From the NCBI GenBank assembly GCA_041686235.1, contig JAWLED010000031.1, positions 1 to 26,496 of the forward strand: a stretch of 26,496 nt of DNA, given 5' to 3'. Below the pieces are notes generated by a model that was not told where the DNA came from, ran no database searches, and was given only the letters and a program-made list of their open reading frames with translations. The position numbers and the translations under genes were made by a program. Positions 20,116 through 26,496 of the stretch are shown here, in pieces; positions within the stretch are counted from its first letter, which is position 1, and every line of letters starts with the position of its first letter. Origin of the DNA: JAAAOH01 sp041686235 (lineage in GTDB: Bacteria; Spirochaetota; Spirochaetia; DSM-27196; PWMO01).

Positions 20116-21936
20116 TCACTCCACCCGGAAGACCGCATCCGCAACGGCACGGGCCACGGCACCGGCAACGGCGCGCCTTCGGTCACTCGCCGGCGCCTCC
20201 ACGGTGTCGCCGGCGACGGTGCGCCCCTCGTCGGTGAGGCGAAAGGAGACCCGCCCGTCGGCGCGTGCTTCGAGCTCGAGGTGCGGCGGAACCACCCCGC
20301 GTGCAAGCGCATCGTCCTCGACAATGCGAAAACCGGCGCCGCTCAATCGCCCCCGCACGCTTCGCGCAACGTCCTGTTGATCTCCGCGCACCGAGACGCG
20401 CACGGGTAGCTCGATACCGTGCTGGCGGATTGCGCCGCGGTTCATGCGGTAGAGCTCAACCGCGGCGCGACCGGCTGTGCTCTGATCGCCCTGTGCTCGC
20501 GCAATGCGCGCGATCTCGCGCAGTCCTTTGGCTATATCCAGGCGTTCCCAGCGTGGGTGCAAGCTGTCGGCGGCCGCAGCTATGGCGTCGGGATCTTCGT
20601 TGAGAACGGCGCGGTGCATTGCATACAGCGGCTCGGTGTCCGGTATCAGCTCGGTCTCCAACTCACGAGCGCGCTCCAGATACCGCTTGGCAACCCGGGG
20701 ATATTGCTCGTGCGCTCGAAAGTACGTCCACTGGGCGTTTAGTTGGCTGCCTTGCTCCTCATAGGCTTCGGCAGCGGCGGCGGCATAGCGGTTGAACGTC
20801 ATATCGTGGTACCAGGCCAAGACCCGATGCTTGATCCGTTGCACAGTGTGAGACACCCACTCGAAGGGACTGCGCGCCGGGGTCATACTCACCTCATGTG
20901 CCGTTCCCCGGTAAATGTCGGCAAGCAACCCGTGGAGCTCCATGTGATGGCGGCGCTCGTCGATCCCGAAGTTGAACATCCAGTGCAGATCTTCCGACTC
21001 ATAGACATCGCGCGCGTAGGCGAGGGCCTCCTCGAGGCGCCCGAACGTTTGATAGAGCGCGGCAAGGTCGAGTTTTGCAAGCGGCGTATCCTCATCGAGA
21101 TTGTAGGCCCGGTTATACTGTTCGTGCGCGCGGCGGAAATTCATCTGCATCTCGTAGAGCTCTCCCTTTGCAAGATGTCCGGTCGCACGTTCCGTTTGGG
21201 CAAGCGATTCTTCGGTACTCTGCATTGCGTCGTTGAAACGGTGAAACGCTTTCTGCAAAAGCGAGAGATTGTAATAGGCGACGGAGGCAAAGTAGTTTCT
21301 TCCATCGGCAAGGGCGCTTTCAATGGAGAGCTCATAGTAGCGTTTTGCGTTCTCGTACTCATACATGTCGGCGTAGATCGTTCCGAGTGTCATGGTCAGG
21401 GTGCGCTCCTCACCGAACTCCTCGATTGCCTCCAGCATCAACTCCTCGCCCGCTTCGAGTTGATGTGTTTTGAAGTACATCCACCCGAGGTCCGCGTACG
21501 CCTCGAGGCTGTCGGGATAGAGCTCCACCACCCGTTCGAGGTAACGAACCGCCTCGTTATCACGGTTGAGGCGCCCGAGTGACAACCCCGCGCTGTGAAT
21601 CACATTGAAGTTGTTCGGATCGATCCGCTCGGCCTGTTGATACTCCGCAAGTGCCGGCCGATAGAGCTCTTCATCAAAGTAGAGGTCGCCGAGCGTTGCG
21701 TAGAGTCTGACCGCCTGCGGGTGGCGCTCCTGCCCCTCCTTCAGCAGCTCGACCGCCCGGGTGTCGTTTTCCGAGTCGACAGCCTCGAGCGCGCGCTCGG
21801 TGTACCAGTCGACACTTCGTTCGCCGGCCTCTTCGGCCTCGGGCGGCGTCTCCTGGGGGTACAGCGCGGTTACTGCGGCACCAAAGAGAATGAGCGCGGA
21901 TACGTGCAGTACGAGGATTCCCGTGCGCCGCCTCAT
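20116..21936 (-). CDS. Secreted/periplasmic TPR protein
   Basis: This 606-aa protein has a signal peptide or membrane anchor (about 1-26, MRRRTGILVLHVSALILFGA) and then many tetratricopeptide repeats (about 42-330 and further helices to about 500), e.g. VRLYATLGDLYFDEELYRPA and EAYADLGWMYFKTHQLEAGE. The last ~100 residues form a beta-rich domain (PVRVSVRGDQQDV...RVSFRLTDEGRTV) that I cannot name. TPR proteins are scaffolds, so a protein-binding role in the envelope is likely. Start: ATG 21936 in a 4-nt overlap with the transglutaminase gene. It is the last of four coupled genes with MoxR and DUF58; TPR proteins also accompany MoxR in Bat-type clusters, but this is not a recognisable BatB/C/D. 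Confidence 0.85.
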   Translation of the reverse strand: MRRRTGILVLHVSALILFGAAVTALYPQETPPEAEEAGERSVDWYTERALEAVDSENDTRAVELLKEGQERHPQAVRLYATLGDLYFDEELYRPALAEYQQAERIDPNNFNVIHSAGLSLGRLNRDNEAVRYLERVVELYPDSLEAYADLGWMYFKTHQLEAGEELMLEAIEEFGEERTLTMTLGTIYADMYEYENAKRYYELSIESALADGRNYFASVAYYNLSLLQKAFHRFNDAMQSTEESLAQTERATGHLAKGELYEMQMNFRRAHEQYNRAYNLDEDTPLAKLDLAALYQTFGRLEEALAYARDVYESEDLHWMFNFGIDERRHHMELHGLLADIYRGTAHEVSMTPARSPFEWVSHTVQRIKHRVLAWYHDMTFNRYAAAAAEAYEEQGSQLNAQWTYFRAHEQYPRVAKRYLERARELETELIPDTEPLYAMHRAVLNEDPDAIAAAADSLHPRWERLDIAKGLREIARIARAQGDQSTAGRAAVELYRMNRGAIRQHGIELPVRVSVRGDQQDVARSVRGRLSGAGFRIVEDDALARGVVPPHLELEARADGRVSFRLTDEGRTVAGDTVEAPASDRRRAVAGAVARAVADAVFRVE

Positions 21937-24209
21937 CGCAGACGCTCCTCACGTGAGAGAAACGGCACGAGCAAGCCGAGCACGCGACGGACTATCGATA
22001 CCTCGCGGCGAAACGCTCGAAGCACCGATTGCTCGGCGGCCTCGAAGCGCGCATAATCATCGCCGCTGAACTCCTCGCCGAACAGCGCTTTGAGGTAGAG
22101 CTGCACCCAGCCCTCGGCGCCGATCGAATGGCTGCGCTCCAGGCGAAGAGCGTACTCGGAGATGGTCTCAGAGGGCGCCTTCGAAAGCCCCACCGAGCCG
22201 AGCGTGCGCGAGAGCGAGCGAAACCGCAGTTGGGCGCGCACCCGCGCGCTGCCGGCGACCGCCGCCCGCATCCTCGGCCAATACCGATACAGGGTAACCG
22301 CCCCGAGATAGGCCAACGCGAGGAGCACCGCCCAACGGCGCGCGAGAAAGCGCAAAAAGCCGCCCAGCGCCGGCTCGCCGCCGGCTTCGCTCGCCTGCGC
22401 CGGGGACTCCGAGTCCGCCCGAGATAACTCGTCGCGGTGGTCTCTCAGCTCTTCGAGAAGCTGCGATATCTCGTCCATGTCCATGTTGGGGTTCATCGAG
22501 TATTGTTCGCCCTCGGCCAACGTCGTGGAAGTGGGGTCGAACTCGATCCAGCCGTAGTCCTCGAAATAGATTTCCACCCAGGCATGCGCCATGTCCGCGC
22601 GCACCGCGTAGTAATCCATCACCGACATACGCGGGTCAACGAAGAATCCAACGGCAACCCGCGCCGGCAGGTCCAAGCTGCGTGCCATCAAGGTCATCGA
22701 GAATGCAAAGTACGAGCAGTATCCTTTTCGGCTCTCGAAGAGGAAATGATGCAGTTGATTACCATCCGCCGCCACGCCCGGCCTCAGCGAATAGAAGTAC
22801 TCGTCGAGGAAAAACTGTTCGAGAGCCCGTGCCTTCGCAAAATCGCCCTCGACCCCCTCGGTCACCTCCTCGGCAAGGTCGGCAATTTCCTCATCACTCC
22901 CGTACTCGGTGTAGTAGCGGTGCCATTCCCCGCCGTCTTCTCCGCCGTTCTCTGCGGTGCTCGTGGCCGTCGCGCGCGCTCTGCCCGCTTCGGCCTCAGA
23001 AAGCGCCTCCGAGCCCGCATCGCTTGCCCGGCTCGTTACTTCGTAGATCCGCGCAAACGACGAATCGGCCCACGCCTCGAACGGGGCCACTTCCACCGGG
23101 TAGTTGACCGACACGAGTGATGAGGGGTCGAAATTGACGAGATAGAACTCCTGCAGCAGCTCACTCCGCCGCTCGTAGCGCCGCTCTTCGAACGACTCGG
23201 CACCGTCGCCGACGCTTTGCGGTTCCGGCGTCTCACCGGGGGCCGATTCGGCAAAGAACCCGCGGCCCGCCTCGTAACCCGATAGCACAAAGCGGCGCAA
23301 CAGACGGTCGCCGGTGCGCAGCCGAACCTCCTGCTCGGGCGACTGAGCCTCTTCGCGGTAGAGCAACACCAAATCCCGGCTGAGCGATATCTCGCTTTCG
23401 AGATTCACGTAGTCGGCGAAGTCGAAGCGAAAGAGCGTGGGACGAATCAGCCCTCCCCCTTGCGCGGTCGACGCCTCACTGTAGCGGGCAAGGAGCGAGA
23501 AAAGCACGCCAAGCAAAAGCGGGAGCAGGATAAGCAGGAGCGGTACAAGCTCGCGCCGCCCGAGTCGCGAGCCGTCGGTGGCCGCGAGGGCCGCGCCGCC
23601 TGCCGCGGCGGATCGAGACTCTGCGCCGGCGGGCCCTCCTCCCGTGCCGAAACCGGTGCGGATCGTAGCGAGCATCGTGAGCGCTATTTCCACGAGCAAG
23701 AACCCGGCAATCATTGCGGCGAGGATACTCGGGTGGCTGAAAATGCTCACCCGAAAGCCTCCCTGACTCCAGAACAAGGCGACGACCACCGGCGCAAGCA
23801 ACAAGGGATGCCAGGCAAACAACCGCGGCCGGCGAAACACCGCAAAGCTCAACCCAAACGTGAGCACCGCCGCCGGCACCGAGGCAAGGAAGCTCCGGTC
23901 GAACACGGGTGTCGCGTCTCCCGCGCCCGCGAGCCCTCCAACCGCCTGCGCGCGAGAAAGGAGGATGAGTCCGAGCTCGCGGAGGAGCCACAGCGCGAGC
24001 GCGGCTGCGGCACAGGCCACCCAGGTGCGAAGCCGCGCCCGCTGCGCCGCTCCTGCGGCCGCCGCCGAAAGCACGACCACGACGGTGAAAAACGGCAGGG
24101 ATACGAGCTCGGAAACGTATCGGTGGTAGTGGAACAGTAATATGGCGAGACTCGCGAAGTGCAGCGCACGGAGAGCACCCACGCGGTGTGAGCGCGTCTG
24201 CCTACTCAT
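21933..24209 (-). CDS. Membrane transglutaminase-like protein (TgpA type)
   Basis: This 758-aa protein has an N-terminal block of hydrophobic helices (about 12-245), then an extracytoplasmic part with a transglutaminase-like core. The catalytic triad is visible: Cys498 in RKGYCSYFAFSMTLMAR, His542 in MAHAWVEIYF and Asp558 in GWIEFDPTST. One further membrane helix (about 624-642) precedes a cytoplasmic tail. The architecture matches TgpA/DUF3488 proteins, some essential, whose substrate is unknown; protease or amide-linking activity is possible. I chose ATG 24209, which overlaps the DUF58 stop by 4 nt (ATGA) and follows GGGAGGGCGAGG; ATG 24260 lies inside DUF58 and is not preferred. Confidence 0.92.
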   Translation of the reverse strand: MSRQTRSHRVGALRALHFASLAILLFHYHRYVSELVSLPFFTVVVVLSAAAAGAAQRARLRTWVACAAAALALWLLRELGLILLSRAQAVGGLAGAGDATPVFDRSFLASVPAAVLTFGLSFAVFRRPRLFAWHPLLLAPVVVALFWSQGGFRVSIFSHPSILAAMIAGFLLVEIALTMLATIRTGFGTGGGPAGAESRSAAAGGAALAATDGSRLGRRELVPLLLILLPLLLGVLFSLLARYSEASTAQGGGLIRPTLFRFDFADYVNLESEISLSRDLVLLYREEAQSPEQEVRLRTGDRLLRRFVLSGYEAGRGFFAESAPGETPEPQSVGDGAESFEERRYERRSELLQEFYLVNFDPSSLVSVNYPVEVAPFEAWADSSFARIYEVTSRASDAGSEALSEAEAGRARATATSTAENGGEDGGEWHRYYTEYGSDEEIADLAEEVTEGVEGDFAKARALEQFFLDEYFYSLRPGVAADGNQLHHFLFESRKGYCSYFAFSMTLMARSLDLPARVAVGFFVDPRMSVMDYYAVRADMAHAWVEIYFEDYGWIEFDPTSTTLAEGEQYSMNPNMDMDEISQLLEELRDHRDELSRADSESPAQASEAGGEPALGGFLRFLARRWAVLLALAYLGAVTLYRYWPRMRAAVAGSARVRAQLRFRSLSRTLGSVGLSKAPSETISEYALRLERSHSIGAEGWVQLYLKALFGEEFSGDDYARFEAAEQSVLRAFRREVSIVRRVLGLLVPFLSREERLR

Positions 24210-25480
24210 CCTCGCCCTCCCTGTGCGGAGAGTGGAGTAAACAGCAACCGTCGCCACCACGCCGGAGGCTGTGCCGCGCCGTCGCTATCCCTCCGACGGG
24301 GCACCTCGAGCGTTTCCACGCGGCGATTCCCGTGTCGCAGGCGGGCGCGAATCTCCTCGATACCCTTCGTGCCGGCCGGAATAACCGCGACAACCGGCAC
24401 GCGCGCGTTGCCGTTGTTCGCGTCGCCGGGGGCCGGCAGTCTCCCCCCATCCCAGTCTGCTTCGGCAAGGTCGGCGAGAAAATCTGGCTCACCCATCTGT
24501 GCGAGTGACCCGCGGATTTCAGTGCCACCGAAACCGTAGCTCACCGCGACACCGCGAGCGGTGAGAATCCGGCAGACACCGGCAAACACCGAAACAGTCG
24601 CCTCCAAGAGCTGCTCGTCCTGATCGGTCGCGGCGTGTTGCGCCGCTGCAGTGGCTCGCCCGCTGCGGACTTTCGGCGCGCCCGGCGCGCCGCGGGCACC
24701 CGGCCCGCCGGTATACAGGTAGCACAGGACGCTCGAGCGCGGAGGCGGCACCTCTTCTCCGACACGCACGAGGAGCTCGTTCCAGCGGGCAAAGAGATTC
24801 CAGTTGATTTTGCGCGGGTCATCGCCGGGCACATACCGCCTGGTCTCGAAAAGCTCCTCGCTTCGGTGTCGAAGGGACGAGCGGACACTCACCTCCCCGC
24901 CGGCGCCGCCGGTAACCTCACCGAGGGCGCGCTCCTCTGCGGTCGGCAGTATGCGGAGCGTCCCGGCACAGGGAAGTGACAGGCTTCGTTCACAGAACCC
25001 GAGGAGGTCCCGCGCGACGATGCCGACGTAGTTCAACGCGTAAGCGCCGCGTCTGCTTGTGTCGATGGGCACCGCGAGCTCTTGTGCGCCGGGTGAAACG
25101 AACGCGGTCTGGGAGAGCCGCCGGCCGTTCCACTCGAGCCGTGCAACCACGTAGAGCCGGATACCGGGGATGCGGCGGTGGGGGAGCGGCACCTGCAAGC
25201 GCAACCGGGCGTCCGAGGATTCCCGAACGCGCGGGGGCTCGAGCGCAACGGCGGTGCCGGTGGAGCCACCACGCGTGCGGCGGGAGACCACCGCGTGGGT
25301 AACGAGGGTGCCGGCTGCCGACAGCACCGCCGACAGTCCGAAAGCGGCTCCCCAGAACAGCACCGCGAGCTCCGAGCGGAGGAGGCCCAGCGTTGCAAGT
25401 GCCGCTGCGGCTGCCAGAAACGCCCAGCCTTTTGGTGAAAACGGAAGAATTCTAGCGATGAACCTTTTCAATTTGTCCAC
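24206..25480 (-). CDS. DUF58 domain protein
   Basis: This 424-aa protein has two N-terminal membrane helices (about 18-60) followed by a beta-rich region and the DUF58 signature ETRRYVPGDDPRKINWNLFA (212-231). The C-terminal part has the look of a degenerate von Willebrand A fold. DUF58 proteins are almost always encoded next to MoxR ATPases, and are thought to be chaperone or assembly partners; the exact function is unknown. Start: GTG 25480 with GAGGT about 7 nt upstream, overlapping moxR by 29 nt. It overlaps the next gene by 4 nt. A Gly/Ala/Pro-rich insert (about 258-275) breaks the domain. Confidence 0.92.
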   Translation of the reverse strand: MDKLKRFIARILPFSPKGWAFLAAAAALATLGLLRSELAVLFWGAAFGLSAVLSAAGTLVTHAVVSRRTRGGSTGTAVALEPPRVRESSDARLRLQVPLPHRRIPGIRLYVVARLEWNGRRLSQTAFVSPGAQELAVPIDTSRRGAYALNYVGIVARDLLGFCERSLSLPCAGTLRILPTAEERALGEVTGGAGGEVSVRSSLRHRSEELFETRRYVPGDDPRKINWNLFARWNELLVRVGEEVPPPRSSVLCYLYTGGPGARGAPGAPKVRSGRATAAAQHAATDQDEQLLEATVSVFAGVCRILTARGVAVSYGFGGTEIRGSLAQMGEPDFLADLAEADWDGGRLPAPGDANNGNARVPVVAVIPAGTKGIEEIRARLRHGNRRVETLEVPRRRDSDGAAQPPAWWRRLLFTPLSAQGGRG

Positions 25481-26459
25481 GCGCTACCTCGTCCACCAAT
25501 CGGCGTGCATCCACACTTTCGTCTCTGAGCTTGATGCGATGCGCAAGGACCGGGGCGGCAAGGTCAACGATGTCCTGATCGATCACGTACGATCGGCCCT
25601 GAACCAGGGCATGGGCGCGAGCGGCTTTGAGCAACATGAGGCTCCCTCTCGGTGACACTCCGTGCTCGACCGCACCGTGGTCGCGGGTTGCCGCAGCAAT
25701 GCGCACCACCGCCCGCATGAGCTCAGTGTCGCAGTACAGGTTCTGTGCCGCATTCCGCGCGGCGAGCACGTCACTTCGCGAGCACACCGGCGTGACGCCG
25801 GGCATGACACGTTCCGAGGGATTGCTCGAGAGGATATCGAGCTCCACGGCTTCGTCGGGATAGCCGATGTGAAGACGCATGAGAAACCGATCCACTTGGG
25901 CGAGCGGAAGGGGATAGGTTCCTTCGATCTCCACCGGATTTTGCGTTGCCATCACCAGGAACAAATCATCCATATAGTGGGTGCGATTTCCCACCGTTAC
26001 CTGATGCTCGGCCATGACCTCGAGAAGCGCCGACTGTACCTTCGGCGTTGAGCGGTTTATCTCGTCGGCAAGTATCACGTTGGCAAACACCGGTCCGGGG
26101 GTAAACACGAACTCGCGCGTTTTGGGATCGAAGACGTCCACGCCGGTAATGTCGTAGGGCAACAGGTCGGGGGTAAATTGAATCCGGCGGAACGCCACCG
26201 GTTTCTGCATGCCCTCGTCCTCGCCGATCAGCAGCGCGAGGGTCTTTGCAACGGTAGTCTTGCCCAATCCGGGAAGGTCGTCTATGAGCACGTGACCGCC
26301 TGCCACCACACAGCTTACCAGACGCCTCAAAAACGGCTCTTTGCCTCGAATAACGCGGCCAAGCTCGTCCACGAGTCGATTGAGAAGATCTACGTGTGCA
26401 TCTATCGTCTGGCCGTCGCCGGCCTCGGCAATCTCATCCACGGACGGCAATCGTAGCAC
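25452..26459 (-). CDS. MoxR-family AAA+ ATPase
   Basis: This cytoplasmic AAA+ chaperone-like ATPase is 335 aa from GTG 26459. Walker A is DLPGLGKTT (61-69), Walker B VILADEINR (128-136), sensor 1 ATQNP (171-175), and the MoxR block GTYPLPLAQVDRFLMRLHIG (180-199) is complete. MoxR proteins activate or assemble partner proteins, often through von Willebrand A-type partners such as the adjacent DUF58. The start is uncertain: GTG 26459 has no ribosome site, the frame remains open to the window edge (26495), and the true start may lie outside or at a GTG a few codons later. It is the first visible gene of the cluster. Confidence 0.93.
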   Translation of the reverse strand: MLRLPSVDEIAEAGDGQTIDAHVDLLNRLVDELGRVIRGKEPFLRRLVSCVVAGGHVLIDDLPGLGKTTVAKTLALLIGEDEGMQKPVAFRRIQFTPDLLPYDITGVDVFDPKTREFVFTPGPVFANVILADEINRSTPKVQSALLEVMAEHQVTVGNRTHYMDDLFLVMATQNPVEIEGTYPLPLAQVDRFLMRLHIGYPDEAVELDILSSNPSERVMPGVTPVCSRSDVLAARNAAQNLYCDTELMRAVVRIAAATRDHGAVEHGVSPRGSLMLLKAARAHALVQGRSYVIDQDIVDLAAPVLAHRIKLRDESVDARRLVDEVARGQIEKVHR

Positions 26460-26496
26460 GGGGCTGTAGTGGATATCAACGGCGGGGGTTGTGTTA

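Noticed and set aside
1..26496. tRNA or rRNA genes, CRISPR array, insertion sequence or prophage genes
   Set aside because: I found no cloverleaf-like segments in the gaps, no regularly spaced repeats of CRISPR type, and no transposase, integrase or phage protein.

Overview
The window most likely comes from a spirochaete (Spirochaetota), probably a free-living halophilic or alkaliphilic relative of Spirochaeta. Three things point there. The PheRS is of the archaeal/eukaryotic genre, which spirochaetes are known to carry. The mature N-terminus of the betaine-binding protein has the GQQE-type sequence common in spirochaete secreted binding proteins. The DNA is GC-rich, with acidic proteins and a betaine uptake system. 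The assignment rests on reading alone, without database searches. A run of exactly 100 N (3414-3513) is a scaffold gap of unknown true size, so the sequence to its left and right may not be truly adjacent.

Layout. (1) 1-82: tail of a DUF72-like gene on +, closed by one bidirectional and one forward terminator. (2) 223-3371 (-): opuAA-opuAB-opuAC glycine betaine/proline ABC importer, with a large hairpin before opuAC; its promoter is lost in the gap. (3) 3514-5630 (+): C-terminal scrap of an unidentified protein, thrH (phosphoserine phosphatase/homoserine phosphotransferase), a very GC-rich G-run tract, then a receiver-Hpt two-component protein. (4) 5765-8773 (-): a conserved unknown protein followed by a cyclic-nucleotide-binding protein whose C-terminus looks like a nucleoside phosphorylase/nucleosidase. 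(5) 8853-15184 (-): fabD-fabG-fabF-pheS-pheT, a fatty acid synthesis and translation operon without acpP. (6) 15291-16098 (+): MntA/HepT-type toxin-antitoxin pair. (7) 16204-19543 (+): membrane-anchored ChaN/EreA-like protein, CrtQ-like glycosyltransferase and a cation diffusion facilitator, each overlapping the next by 4 nt. (8) 19495-20055 (-): CrtO-like acyltransferase, convergent with the facilitator. (9) 20116-26459 (-): MoxR ATPase, DUF58, transglutaminase membrane protein and TPR protein, all translationally overlapping.

How the genes work together. OpuA is a housekeeping osmoprotection system, and the fab-phe operon couples lipid and protein synthesis. The CrtQ-like and CrtO-like proteins together suggest glycosylation followed by acylation of a carotenoid or related lipid, as in the last steps of staphyloxanthin synthesis, but no carotenoid backbone genes are visible here. 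The MoxR-DUF58-transglutaminase-TPR cluster is a recurrent envelope-associated gene set whose substrate is unknown. The least understood locus is 5765-8773: a ligand-gated protein ending in a putative nucleosidase-like domain, paired with a protein I do not recognise.
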